This document shows, piece after piece, positions 17,431-26,465 of a stretch of DNA of 41,937 nucleotides (positions are counted from its first letter, which is position 1; every line of letters starts with the position of its first letter). This DNA comes from Bacteroidales bacterium (GTDB lineage Bacteria > Bacteroidota > Bacteroidia > Bacteroidales > UBA932): NCBI GenBank assembly GCA_017560825.1, contig JAFZED010000045.1, forward strand, positions 1 to 41,937. Reading direction: 5' to 3'. Under the pieces are notes generated by a model that saw only the letters and a list, made by a program, of their open reading frames with translations, was not told the origin of the DNA and searched no databases. Made by a program: the position numbers and the translations under genes.

Positions 17431-18390
17431 ATGAAGAAGATCGCCATTGCATTGTTTGCATTGATTCTTGCTGCGGCTGTCAGTGCATCTGCGCAGAATC
17501 TCGGAAAATACGAGAAGACTGCGGGGAAGGTCTATTATGATGGACTTGAGATGCGTTATGCTGATCCGGGTACATTTAAGGATCTTGGATATGGCTACGC
17601 CAAGGACAGCGGACACGTCTACTATAGGGGGCAGGTACTTCCTTATGTGGCGCCTTCTGATTTCAAGACAGATGAGAGATATGGCCTGGACAGAAATGAC
17701 AGGCCAAACTCTGAAAAACCGGAAGCCGGCAAGCCGGGTAATGGCAAGCCGGAGGTTCATAAGGTTGACAGACATTCTTCTCCATATGCGCCTGGTCATA
17801 AGTTTACATTCGGCAGCTATCTCGTGAAAGGGAATGTCGTGTATTATGAAGGACGTGCCTTGCCTGCAGCGCGTGCATCAAGTTTTAAGGACTATGGCAA
17901 CGGATATGGCGCCGACTCATTCGATGTCTATTTCTGTGGCGTACAGATGGAAGATGTAAGCGCGACAAGGTTCGAAAGTCTCAGGGATGGATATGCCAAG
18001 AACGCCTTTTCTGTATATTTCCTTGGTAAGGAGATCGAAGATGCAAGACCTTCTTCTTTTGAAATACTTTCCAACGGTTACAGCAAGGACAGTTTTGATG
18101 TGTTCTTTATGGGAGAGACCATTGAAGGTGCATCCTCATCAAGTTTCACTATTCTCTCGGACGGCTACAGCAAGGACAATTTCAGTATATTTTATCTGAC
18201 AGAGGAAATCGAAGGGGCAAGTCTGTCTTCCTTCTCTATTCTTCCTGAGGGGTATTCTAAAGACAGGTATAATGTCTACTATCTTGGAGTCGCCATTGAA
18301 GATGCCGATCCTTCATCATTCAGAGTGATAGGGAATGGTATGGCCGAAGATGGCAGGCGCAGATACAGATATGGTGAGATTGTAAGATAA
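17431..18390 (+). CDS. Secreted DKNYY-family repeat protein
   Basis: 319 residues with a signal peptide (cleavage near ASAQ, residue 22), so exported. From residue 158 to about 303 it holds five consecutive repeats of exactly 29 residues, each beginning with GYxxDxF/Y (at 158, 187, 216, 245, 274) and containing a VYF.G..IE.A..SSF core. A sixth degenerate unit lies near residue 55. The unit fits the DKNYY family (KDxxxVYY), thought to form beta-rich repeat folds; function unknown. A Pro/Lys/Gly-rich segment at ~90-115 separates the first unit from the rest. It sits between metG and murB, 5 bp before the latter. Confidence 0.75.
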   Translation: MKKIAIALFALILAAAVSASAQNLGKYEKTAGKVYYDGLEMRYADPGTFKDLGYGYAKDSGHVYYRGQVLPYVAPSDFKTDERYGLDRNDRPNSEKPEAGKPGNGKPEVHKVDRHSSPYAPGHKFTFGSYLVKGNVVYYEGRALPAARASSFKDYGNGYGADSFDVYFCGVQMEDVSATRFESLRDGYAKNAFSVYFLGKEIEDARPSSFEILSNGYSKDSFDVFFMGETIEGASSSSFTILSDGYSKDNFSIFYLTEEIEGASLSSFSILPEGYSKDRYNVYYLGVAIEDADPSSFRVIGNGMAEDGRRRYRYGEIVR

Positions 18391-18395
18391 GATAT

Positions 18396-19436
18396 ATGAT
18401 TAAAACTACCTATTATCAGGATATGACGCGTCTTAACACTTTCGGGATGAAGGTGAAGGCTCGTTGTTTTGTTGAGTATGATTCGGTGGCTGATCTCGTG
18501 GACATCGAATTTGAGGAGCTTGCAAGGCCGGTACTGCACATCGGCGGCGGCAGCAATCTGCTGTTTACCGATGATTTCAAAGGTACAATTCTCCATTCCA
18601 AAATCAACTTCATCGAAATTCTGGAGGAATCTTCGGATTGTCCTTCTCCAGTTCTGGTCTCTGTCGGCGCCGGAGTAGTCTTCGACGATTTCTGCGCCTG
18701 GGCAGCCAAGGAAGGCCTTTGGGGCGTTGAGAACCTTTCGTATATTCCTGGAGAGGTGGGCGCGTCAGCTGTCCAGAATATCGGTGCATACGGTGTCGAA
18801 GTGAAGGATGTAATCAGGACGGTATATTGCTATGACACCGTTGAGGAGGAGTTTGTGAACTTCGATGTGGAGGATCTGGGATATGGCTACCGCGATTCGG
18901 CCTTCAAGGATCCTGAGATCAAGGGTCGTTACATCGTCACCCACGTAGTCTTTGCGCTTAGCCGTACGCCTCAGCCTAAACTTGATTACGGGCACTTGAA
19001 GGCTGCAGTTGAACCGAATGGAGTTACGCCAGAGGCTATCAGGAAAGCTATCATCAAGATCAGGAAGGAGAAGTTGCCGGAGACTTCTGTAATGGGTAGT
19101 GCCGGAAGCTTTTTCAAGAATCCTGTCATTGGGGCTGAACACTTTGAACGTATTGAGTCAGCGGCAAAGGCTGAGCTCGGTCAGGACTATAAAGTGCCTC
19201 ATTATGACCTTCCGGACGGACTGGTCAAGGTGCCTGCCGCCTGGATGATCGAGCAGTGCGGCTGGAAGGGCCGTCGCAGCGGCGGTGCCGCTGTCTGGGA
19301 GAAGCAGCCTCTGGTCATTGTAAACTACACTGGAGAGGCATTTCCGGAGGAAATCATCGGCCTGGAACGCCGTATTGTGGCTTCTGTGAAGGCTAAGTTT
19401 GATATTGAGCTACACCCTGAGGTTGAGCATATCTGA
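18396..19436 (+). CDS. murB: UDP-N-acetylenolpyruvoylglucosamine reductase
   Basis: NADPH- and FAD-dependent reduction that yields UDP-MurNAc for peptidoglycan. 346 residues. Seen: FAD-binding HIGGGSNLLF (48-57), SYIPGEVGASAVQNIGAYG (115-132), Arg166 in YGYRDSAF, and proton donor Ser238 in MGSAGSFFKNP. The YRDSxFK loop marks it as type I, as in E. coli. The final catalytic Glu is in the C-terminal PEVEHI. It begins 5 bp after the DKNYY gene. Confidence 0.96.
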   Translation: MIKTTYYQDMTRLNTFGMKVKARCFVEYDSVADLVDIEFEELARPVLHIGGGSNLLFTDDFKGTILHSKINFIEILEESSDCPSPVLVSVGAGVVFDDFCAWAAKEGLWGVENLSYIPGEVGASAVQNIGAYGVEVKDVIRTVYCYDTVEEEFVNFDVEDLGYGYRDSAFKDPEIKGRYIVTHVVFALSRTPQPKLDYGHLKAAVEPNGVTPEAIRKAIIKIRKEKLPETSVMGSAGSFFKNPVIGAEHFERIESAAKAELGQDYKVPHYDLPDGLVKVPAAWMIEQCGWKGRRSGGAAVWEKQPLVIVNYTGEAFPEEIIGLERRIVASVKAKFDIELHPEVEHI

Positions 19437-19442
19437 CACTAA

Positions 19443-19474
19443 TCCGTTCACACCTGTATTTCTCCCAATCACAC
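19443..19474 (+). promoter_or_regulatory. Direct repeat, candidate operator of the PUL regulator
   Basis: TCCGTTCACAC (19443-19453) is echoed by CCCAATCACAC (19464-19474), exactly 21 bp apart, with CC and TCACAC shared. It lies about 45-75 bp before the predicted susC promoter. Two direct repeats two helical turns apart is the layout bound by LytTR-domain regulators. The first copy only partly fits their known consensus. Confidence 0.35.
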
Positions 19475-19516
19475 ACAAAAGAGAACACTTTACATATTAG
19501 GTGCGCGTGTATTCCG

Positions 19517-19524
19517 TAACTTTA
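19517..19524 (+). promoter_or_regulatory. Candidate -7 box of the susC promoter
   Basis: TAACTTTA, one mismatch from TAnnTTTG, 33 bp before the susC ATG at 19557. No clear -33 element, which suits an activator-dependent promoter. Confidence 0.35.
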
Positions 19525-19556
19525 TCGAAAACACACTAAACTAATATAAGTAATCC

Positions 19557-22517
19557 ATGAAAAAAACAGTGTTCTTGACTGGTATCATCTTCTTTCTTGT
19601 AAGTTTGATGCCTGTTTTCACATTCGCTCAGAGCGGATATGAGGTTAAGGGAGTTGTTTACGATCAGGTGGGACCTGTCGCAGGTGCGACTGTCCTTGAA
19701 AAAGGCACTACCAACGGTACTGCTACAGGACTTGACGGAGACTTTATCCTTCGTGTCTCAAGCCCGAATGCAACAGTAGAGATCAGTTGCATCGGTTACA
19801 AGACTTTATTATTCACTGCAAATGCTGTTCCGGCTACAATCACCCTCGCAGAGGATTCAGAGATGCTGGAAGAGACAGTTGTTGTCGGATATGGTTCTCT
19901 CAGCAAAAAAGAGATTTCATCATCTGTTGTCAGCGTAAAGGCTGAAGACTTCAACAAGGCAGCTTCAGGTGACCCTATGCAGCTCCTCGTGGGTAAGGTA
20001 GCAGGTCTCAACATCGACATGTCGGCTGATGGTAACAGCACATCTTTCCAGATCCGTGGTGCTACTTCGATCAACGGTGGCAACTCTCCACTCGTCGTTA
20101 TCGACGGTGTAGCAGGAGCTTCACTCAGCGACATCTCGACTCAGGACATCGAGTCTATCTCAGTGCTCAAGGACGGTGCATCAGCAGCAATCTACGGTAC
20201 ACGTGGTGCGAACGGTGTCGTTCTCGTGACTACACGCAGAGGTTCAGGCGAGGCTGGAAAGCTCAGAGTGACTTATGACTCTTACTATGCTATCCAGGCT
20301 CTTCACGATATGCCTGACGTCTACAACCTTGAGGAGTGGCTCGAGCTCAACAAGACCCGTGGTAAAGCTGACTACGGCGGACGTATCGACAAGGCTTACT
20401 GGAATGCTCTCCGCAACGACAAGCCTACTTACGACCTCAACCAGTACATCTCATTCGCAGGATCTACTTCAAAGAGCAACTACAACGTTTCATTCAACTA
20501 CACAGACAGAAACCAGCTCTACAAGAACAACGATGTACAGACATACAACCTCAGGTTCCTCTTGGGCCAGAAGATGTTGAATGACGTCATCGAGACTACT
20601 ACAATCGCAAGCCTCCGTGCTTATGTAAGCCACGGTAACGGCGGTAGCCTCACCGGTACTGTATTTATGAACCCTACTCAGCCGGTTTATGATGCAACAA
20701 CTCCTACAGGTTACTATTGGCCGACAAGCTCTACAGGTGCAACAAACCCTGTCGAGAACAATCAGGTTCCTACAAACCAGAGTCACAGTACTACTCTCAA
20801 TGTACAGCAGGATGTGAAGGCGACCCTCATCAAGAATGACAATCACCTCCTCACAATCAACGCAAACGCTGCTTTCGGTTACTATTCAACATACGGCCAC
20901 AGCTACACTCCATCTACAATGCAGACTTGCCAGATGTGGAATAACTACGCTGGTTCTGCAAGCTTGGACAGCAGCAATAATCTTACAAGCAACTTCGAGG
21001 CAATGGTCAACTACAACCTCTCGATGGACAAGCACTCTCTCAAGGCTGTTGCAGGTTATTCATACCGTCAGTATATGGGCGAGAGTATGAATATGACCAA
21101 CAGAAACTTCCAGTACGACCAGTTCTTGTGGTACAACATCGGTTCAGGTACTTACCTTGACGAGGGTCTCGCAAGTATGGGATCAAGCAAGTCATTCAAC
21201 AAGCTCGCCGGTGTATTCGGTCGTGTAACATATTCTTGGAATGACCTCCTTACAGTGACAGGATCAGCTCGTTACGAGGGTAGCTCTAAGTTCGGTAAGG
21301 ACAAGAAGTACGGTTTCTTCCCTTCAGTTTCAGCAGCTTGGACAATCTCTAATATGGGATTTATGGAAGGCACAGAGGGTTGGCTTGACGAACTCCGCGT
21401 CCGCGCTTCTTACGGTGTGACAGGACGTAACGCAGGTGGTGACTATGCTTCACTCTCTACTTACAACTCAAAGGGCAGCAACTATTATATGGATGGTCAG
21501 TGGGTACCAGGCTACGGTATCTCACGTAACCCTAACCCGAACCTCGGATGGGAGACTGCAGTAGTTTACAACTATGGTGTTGACTTCGAACTCCTCGACC
21601 GCAGATTGACAGGTAGCATCGAGTATTTCGACCGCCGTTCGGAGAACCTCCTCTATACATATACAGCTCCACAGCCACCATATGTATTTAGCTCAATCCA
21701 GCTCAACCTCGGTTCTACTCAGAACACCGGTGTTGAACTTGCCCTCAACTACCAGCAGCGTCTTGCAAAGAATCTCACTCTCAGCGTAGGCGGTACATAC
21801 TCTTACAGCACAGCGATCCTCAAGAGCATCGGTAACGACGTTTACTCAGCTAACTTCGTAGACCTCTACAGCACAGGTGGACTCGGATCAAGCGACTACT
21901 TCTTCCGTCTCTATGAGGGTACTCAGATCGGTAGCCTCCGTGGTTTCGAGTATGCAGGTTACACTGAGGATGGTCAGCTCCTCCACAAGACAGCTGACGG
22001 CGGCACAGCAACAAAGACTGGTGTACAGGACAGCGACAAGGTTGTTATCGGTAACACCCTTCCTGAGCACGCATTCTCACTCAACGTTACACTTAAGTAT
22101 AAGAACTGGGATCTCAGCATCAATGGTCGTGGACTCGCAGGACACGATATCTGGAACTCACAGCTCCAGAGCTTCGGTTATCCGGGTGTTGCAGCAGAGA
22201 ACCTTCTCAAGAGTGCATACGAGAAATATCCTCACCTCACAGCGGACAACAACTACCTCAACTCATTCTTCCTTGAGGATGGTGACTGGTTCAAGATCGA
22301 GAAGGTATCTCTCGGTAGAAACTTCAAGTTCAAGAGCAATAAGGCAGGTTTCGAGAGCACATATGTTTACCTCGCTGCAACAAACCTCTTGACTCTCACT
22401 AAGTTCTCTGGAGTTGACCCATCGACTGTATCATCAGTTGGTCTTACCCCTGGTATCGCAGGTTCGACTTCACTTTATACTACCAAGATCACTCTTGGAA
22501 TTTCAGCTAAGTTCTAA
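19557..22517 (+). CDS. SusC-like TonB-dependent outer-membrane transporter
   Basis: Imports oligosaccharides across the outer membrane using TonB energy, working with SusD. 986 residues. Signal peptide ends near FTFAQ (residue 25). A carboxypeptidase-regulatory-like domain follows (VKGVVYDQVGPVAGATVLEKG, ~28-100), then the SusC-type TonB-box region EETVVVGYGSLSKKEIS (~110-126). The plug domain runs to about residue 230 (QIRGATSINGGNSPLVVIDG, ISVLKDGASAAIYGTRGANG). The rest is beta-barrel. The length is standard for SusC. It starts the PUL; susD follows after 28 bp. Substrate is inferred to be alpha-glucan from the downstream enzymes. Confidence 0.95.
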   Translation: MKKTVFLTGIIFFLVSLMPVFTFAQSGYEVKGVVYDQVGPVAGATVLEKGTTNGTATGLDGDFILRVSSPNATVEISCIGYKTLLFTANAVPATITLAEDSEMLEETVVVGYGSLSKKEISSSVVSVKAEDFNKAASGDPMQLLVGKVAGLNIDMSADGNSTSFQIRGATSINGGNSPLVVIDGVAGASLSDISTQDIESISVLKDGASAAIYGTRGANGVVLVTTRRGSGEAGKLRVTYDSYYAIQALHDMPDVYNLEEWLELNKTRGKADYGGRIDKAYWNALRNDKPTYDLNQYISFAGSTSKSNYNVSFNYTDRNQLYKNNDVQTYNLRFLLGQKMLNDVIETTTIASLRAYVSHGNGGSLTGTVFMNPTQPVYDATTPTGYYWPTSSTGATNPVENNQVPTNQSHSTTLNVQQDVKATLIKNDNHLLTINANAAFGYYSTYGHSYTPSTMQTCQMWNNYAGSASLDSSNNLTSNFEAMVNYNLSMDKHSLKAVAGYSYRQYMGESMNMTNRNFQYDQFLWYNIGSGTYLDEGLASMGSSKSFNKLAGVFGRVTYSWNDLLTVTGSARYEGSSKFGKDKKYGFFPSVSAAWTISNMGFMEGTEGWLDELRVRASYGVTGRNAGGDYASLSTYNSKGSNYYMDGQWVPGYGISRNPNPNLGWETAVVYNYGVDFELLDRRLTGSIEYFDRRSENLLYTYTAPQPPYVFSSIQLNLGSTQNTGVELALNYQQRLAKNLTLSVGGTYSYSTAILKSIGNDVYSANFVDLYSTGGLGSSDYFFRLYEGTQIGSLRGFEYAGYTEDGQLLHKTADGGTATKTGVQDSDKVVIGNTLPEHAFSLNVTLKYKNWDLSINGRGLAGHDIWNSQLQSFGYPGVAAENLLKSAYEKYPHLTADNNYLNSFFLEDGDWFKIEKVSLGRNFKFKSNKAGFESTYVYLAATNLLTLTKFSGVDPSTVSSVGLTPGIAGSTSLYTTKITLGISAKF

Positions 22518-22545
22518 TCTCAACGTGTAAAAAGGAAACATCAAT

Positions 22546-24438
22546 ATGAATGCTATAAAGAAAGTTTTATTGACTATCGCATCAGGACTTGCCCTCACCG
22601 GCTGTTTTGATATGACTGAGCATCCTTACACATTGCTTGATGCGTCTAACTATTTCACAGATGAGAATTCAGTCAAGCAGGTAATCGCACATATCTATGC
22701 TCAGGAGCAGAGCGACCTCTCAGAGTTGTACTGGTACGCTCAGGAGTTGTCAGCTGACCAGATCACCTGGCGTTCTTGGAACGGCGGATCTTGGGGTTGG
22801 GACTCAGGTGACAAGTTCGTGCTCTCTACACACACTTGGAATCCATCTTCAAACTATGTGAACAGAATCTGGAACGGTGCTTGGACTGCTATCGGACTCT
22901 GTAATAACTTCATCACTGACCTTTCAGGCATCAACGCTTCAGCTCTCGGCCTTTCAGAGGAGCAGAAGCAGGCTTACATCGACGAGGTACGTACATTCCG
23001 TGTGTATTGCTACTACAACGTATTCGAGGTGTTCGGTTCAGTTATTCCGTTGACAACATCTACTGACACATCAGTACTTCCTGTCAGCGCAATGGACGGT
23101 ATCACATTCGAGGAAGGTAACGCTAAGATCTGTGACTGGATGATCCAGGAGCTTGACGAGACTCTTCCTTCACTCGATGCAAACGGCTCAGTAAACCGTT
23201 GTAACCAGGCTATGAACCGTATGATCAAGATGCGTATCCTCCTCAACTCTGAGGTGTTCACAGGACAGCCACGTTTCGATGAGTGTAAACTTCTTGCAAA
23301 GGACATCATCGACGGTAAGTTCGGTTCATACGCAATCGCTGATGACTACAAGGCTATCTACTCTGCAAACAACAACACTGAGTGCAAGGAGATCGTGTTC
23401 GCATTCTCAAGCGACGTAGTTTACAACAAGAGATCTACCAATATGCGTAACGGTCCGTTTATGAGCTACGTGTTCTCAGCTTACTTCAACACTAAGGAAG
23501 AGCACGCTGGTTGGAACTGCTGCTGCGTAACCCCTTCATTCGACAACTCAAACAACTTCTACAACCAGTGCGTTGAATTCGACGCTAACGGTACAGCAAG
23601 TGTTGTGAAGGATATGTACGACAAGGAACTTGCAGTATGCTTCCTTGATGAGCAGTATGGTGACAAGCTCGGAGCAGTTATGGAGCGTTATGACCCACGT
23701 GACATCCGTCTCGTTGCACCTTACAATGATGCAGCTGGAAACTGGGGCGGTCACTTTATGAAGGGCGTTATCCGCGCTGACTTCGGTAAGGGTGAGCTTC
23801 AGATGGCAGATGCAGACCGTGACGGACAGCCGCTTGTATACGTTGACCAGGTCGGTAACTTCCAGGGCAAGGGTGAGCACCCTCTCCAGGTAGTCGAGAA
23901 CCCACGTTGGGGTGAGACTAACTCTGGTATCAGAGCTGCAAAATATCCTTACTACAACATCGACTCTCCTTTCAATTTCTGCGATCCAGACGTTGTTGAG
24001 TTCCGTCTTGCTGAGGTATACTACACTTATGCAGAGTGTCTCCTCCGTGAGGGTAACGCAAATGAGGCTAAGTCTTGGGTGAACCAGGTTCGTAAGAGAT
24101 ACTTCTCAGCTTCTGACTGGACAAACGGTTCAACAGTTGACGGAAGATCACTTGTAGGTGCACAGGATCAGGCTCCAAGAGGCTTCTCAGCAGAGTTCGA
24201 TGAAGACAGAATGCTCAGCGAGTGGGGACTCGAGTTCTTTGACGAGGGACACCGTCGTCGTACAGACCTCCGTCGTTTCGACAAGTTCACTCAGGGCCAG
24301 TGGTGGTTCTTCGGTAGAGCTACTGAGGTTGGATATGACCTCCCTGCACAGCGTGACCGCAAGTACGAGTGGTTCCCAGTTCCAGACAGAGCATTGGCTG
24401 CTAACCCTGGTCTGACACAGAATCCAAGCTATATGTAA
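22546..24438 (+). CDS. SusD/RagB-like outer-membrane glycan-binding lipoprotein
   Basis: Surface lipoprotein that binds the glycan and closes the SusC channel. 630 residues. Lipobox ends in Cys20 (ALTGCFDMTEHP). The SusD N-terminal pattern is seen in DASNYFTDENSVKQVIAHIY and the RagB/SusD C-terminal pattern in EFRLAEVYYTYAECLLREGNANEAKSWVNQVRKR (abridged: VEFRLAEVYYTYAE). The ending with GLEFFDEGHRRRTDLRRFDKF-like WGLEFFDEGHRR is also typical. It pairs with the SusC gene directly upstream. A hairpin lies after its stop codon, before the regulator genes. Confidence 0.94.
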   Translation: MNAIKKVLLTIASGLALTGCFDMTEHPYTLLDASNYFTDENSVKQVIAHIYAQEQSDLSELYWYAQELSADQITWRSWNGGSWGWDSGDKFVLSTHTWNPSSNYVNRIWNGAWTAIGLCNNFITDLSGINASALGLSEEQKQAYIDEVRTFRVYCYYNVFEVFGSVIPLTTSTDTSVLPVSAMDGITFEEGNAKICDWMIQELDETLPSLDANGSVNRCNQAMNRMIKMRILLNSEVFTGQPRFDECKLLAKDIIDGKFGSYAIADDYKAIYSANNNTECKEIVFAFSSDVVYNKRSTNMRNGPFMSYVFSAYFNTKEEHAGWNCCCVTPSFDNSNNFYNQCVEFDANGTASVVKDMYDKELAVCFLDEQYGDKLGAVMERYDPRDIRLVAPYNDAAGNWGGHFMKGVIRADFGKGELQMADADRDGQPLVYVDQVGNFQGKGEHPLQVVENPRWGETNSGIRAAKYPYYNIDSPFNFCDPDVVEFRLAEVYYTYAECLLREGNANEAKSWVNQVRKRYFSASDWTNGSTVDGRSLVGAQDQAPRGFSAEFDEDRMLSEWGLEFFDEGHRRRTDLRRFDKFTQGQWWFFGRATEVGYDLPAQRDRKYEWFPVPDRALAANPGLTQNPSYM

Positions 24439-24451
24439 TTTAGCAATGTAT

Positions 24452-24491
24452 AAAGAATGGTGGTGGGGGCTGAAATCCTCCACCACTCTTT
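24452..24491 (+). terminator. Hairpin between susD and the histidine-kinase gene
   Basis: A 15-bp stem with two mismatches (24452-24466 with 24477-24491) around a 10-nt loop. Only three Ts follow, so it is more likely a partial terminator or mRNA stabiliser than a full stop. The kinase ATG is 22 bp later, leaving no room for a separate promoter after it. Confidence 0.6.
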
Positions 24492-24512
24492 AAATACAGA
24501 CATTCAATCCGT

Positions 24513-25655
24513 ATGAAATCACTAGGCAAGGGAGTAGCCGTCATCCTGTCATTCGCCCTTATGCACGCGATTGTGACTGTTCTTTCGCGATGGCTGGGGC
24601 TGTCAGACGCCTTGTCCCTCACTACGCTTACTATGCTTATGGCAGTGACGCTCTGCCAGCTTGAAAAGACGCCTGTAGTGACTATGATCATAGCATTGGT
24701 CATAGTGAATTTCGGAGGATTTTACCTTGGTAAACTGATTGGAAAACTGCTCCATCTCTTTATCGAAAATACCTACATAAGAGGTGGTATTACCACTTTT
24801 ACTGCTACTGTCCTGTTAGGTTTCTTTGTGCTCCTGATCATATCACTGCTCAAGCGAAGCAAAAGCAGATTTATCGTGATGGAGATAAATACGTATTGGA
24901 TCCTACTCGTATTTACTGTCATCATTGTGGCCAGACAGAGCCTGGTGATGATCACTTCCCAAGCAAACTATGCAGGGACTACCACATTGAGCGTCATTAT
25001 AGACTACACCTTCTGCTCGGTAGCATTGTGCTATCTTGCAATCAATGCCGTGAATGAGACAAGAAAGGCTCAAAAGGCCAACGAGATGTCCAACATCACT
25101 AATTACAGCTATATACGTCTCCAGCAGCAGGTGAAGCCGCACTTTATGTTCAATAACCTGAACATACTTAACAGTCTTGTGATAGAGAACAAGAACCAGG
25201 AAGCCTCATCGTTCATATATAAACTTGCCTATCTGTATAGGTATATGATTGAGAATGAGGAAGAAAGTCTGGTTACAATCCGCGAAGAACTGGATTTTGT
25301 AAACGAATATACGGACTTGATGAAGGTCAGGTTCGGATCATCCTTCGATGTGGTGAATGAAATTGATGAGGAAATTCTTCCTAATTTTGTTGTGCCTTGT
25401 TCCATTCAGCTTCTCATAGAGAACGCGATAAAGCACAACGGAGGTACGACGCAGACGCCGTTGAACATACGTATGTATAACACGGCTACCCACATAGTGA
25501 TATGGAACAACAGGTTGAAGAAGAACACCTGTGAACCGACAACACACATCGGCCTTAATTATATACAGAAGTTGTACAGCGACTTAAGTCCCAAGGAACT
25601 GACAGTTGAATCAACAGAAGAAGAATTTATAGTAAGACTGCCGATAATAAGATAA
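24513..25655 (+). CDS. LytS/YehU-type sensor histidine kinase
   Basis: Inner-membrane sensor that should phosphorylate the next gene's product. 380 residues. The N-terminal ~185 residues carry about six hydrophobic segments with short loops and no large periplasmic domain. The His_kinase domain (PF06580) follows: phospho-acceptor His210 in VKPHFMFNNLNILNSL, then an ATPase region with IQLLIENAIKHN (N box) and a GLNYIQKLYS segment. The G boxes are weak, as usual for this family. The next gene starts 18 bp later. With no extracellular sugar-binding domain, it may sense the ligand within the membrane or through a partner. Confidence 0.9.
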   Translation: MKSLGKGVAVILSFALMHAIVTVLSRWLGLSDALSLTTLTMLMAVTLCQLEKTPVVTMIIALVIVNFGGFYLGKLIGKLLHLFIENTYIRGGITTFTATVLLGFFVLLIISLLKRSKSRFIVMEINTYWILLVFTVIIVARQSLVMITSQANYAGTTTLSVIIDYTFCSVALCYLAINAVNETRKAQKANEMSNITNYSYIRLQQQVKPHFMFNNLNILNSLVIENKNQEASSFIYKLAYLYRYMIENEEESLVTIREELDFVNEYTDLMKVRFGSSFDVVNEIDEEILPNFVVPCSIQLLIENAIKHNGGTTQTPLNIRMYNTATHIVIWNNRLKKNTCEPTTHIGLNYIQKLYSDLSPKELTVESTEEEFIVRLPIIR

Positions 25656-25673
25656 CCTAACCGGTAACCAGAT

Positions 25674-26444
25674 ATGAATATATTTATAGTTGAAGATGAG
25701 GTTGTAACCCAGATGGCTCTGGCAAGAATGCTGAACTCGACTTTCCCGGATGTGAAAGTCGTTGGAACAGCAAGGACAGTAAGAGAATCCGTAGATTTCC
25801 TGCGTTCGTGCGAAAGCGGGCAGCCTGATCTTATATTTATGGATGTGGAGCTTCAGGACGGTAACTGTTTCGATATATTCAGGCAGGTTGACATCACTTC
25901 AAATGTGGTGTTGACCACCGCATATCATAAATATGCAGTTGAAGCCTTCAGGGTAGGTTGTATAGATTACCTGCTCAAACCTATCGAACCTCAGGCCCTT
26001 TGTGGTGCAGTCGAAAGGTGCAGGAGAAATATGAATATAGTAAGCTCGAAAAGTCTTCTGACCTCGTTTGACGAATTTATGAAGAACAAGCCTATGGCTG
26101 ACAGGAAGATCAAGAAGAGATTCATCATCAAACTCGGTGATAATTTCGTTCTTGTACCTGTGTCTGACATAGCATATTTCTACACAGAAGACAATGCAAC
26201 ATATATAGTTACCAAAGAGGGAGTGAATTACATCATCAACTTCCCTCTGGACGTGATAATCACTCAGATAGACCTCAGTGAATTCTTCAGGATCTCAAGA
26301 TACTGCATTATTGCTCTTTCTGAGATAAGGGGAGTGGTCAAGATAAAGGGAGGTCGTCTTAAAGTAGTTACGGATTTTGAACCTAAATGTGAAATGACTG
26401 TTTCCAGGGCAAGAGTCGATGAGTTCCTGGAATGGCTTGCTTAA
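25674..26444 (+). CDS. LytTR-family response regulator
   Basis: DNA-binding regulator paired with the kinase upstream. 256 residues. The receiver domain has the acidic pair in IVEDEV (6-9), phospho-acceptor Asp57 in LIFMDVELQDG, and Lys in DYLLKPIEP near 107. The C-terminal ~110 residues form a LytTR domain (KRFIIKLGDNFVLVPVSDIAYFYTEDN, abridged: DIAYFYTEDNATYIV, then FFRISRYCIIAL). LytTR proteins bind short direct repeats. It lies within the PUL operon, 21 bp before the first GH13 gene, so it is the prime candidate to control the locus and itself. Confidence 0.92.
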   Translation: MNIFIVEDEVVTQMALARMLNSTFPDVKVVGTARTVRESVDFLRSCESGQPDLIFMDVELQDGNCFDIFRQVDITSNVVLTTAYHKYAVEAFRVGCIDYLLKPIEPQALCGAVERCRRNMNIVSSKSLLTSFDEFMKNKPMADRKIKKRFIIKLGDNFVLVPVSDIAYFYTEDNATYIVTKEGVNYIINFPLDVIITQIDLSEFFRISRYCIIALSEIRGVVKIKGGRLKVVTDFEPKCEMTVSRARVDEFLEWLA

Positions 26445-26465
26445 TACTAAAAAACAATCATAATT

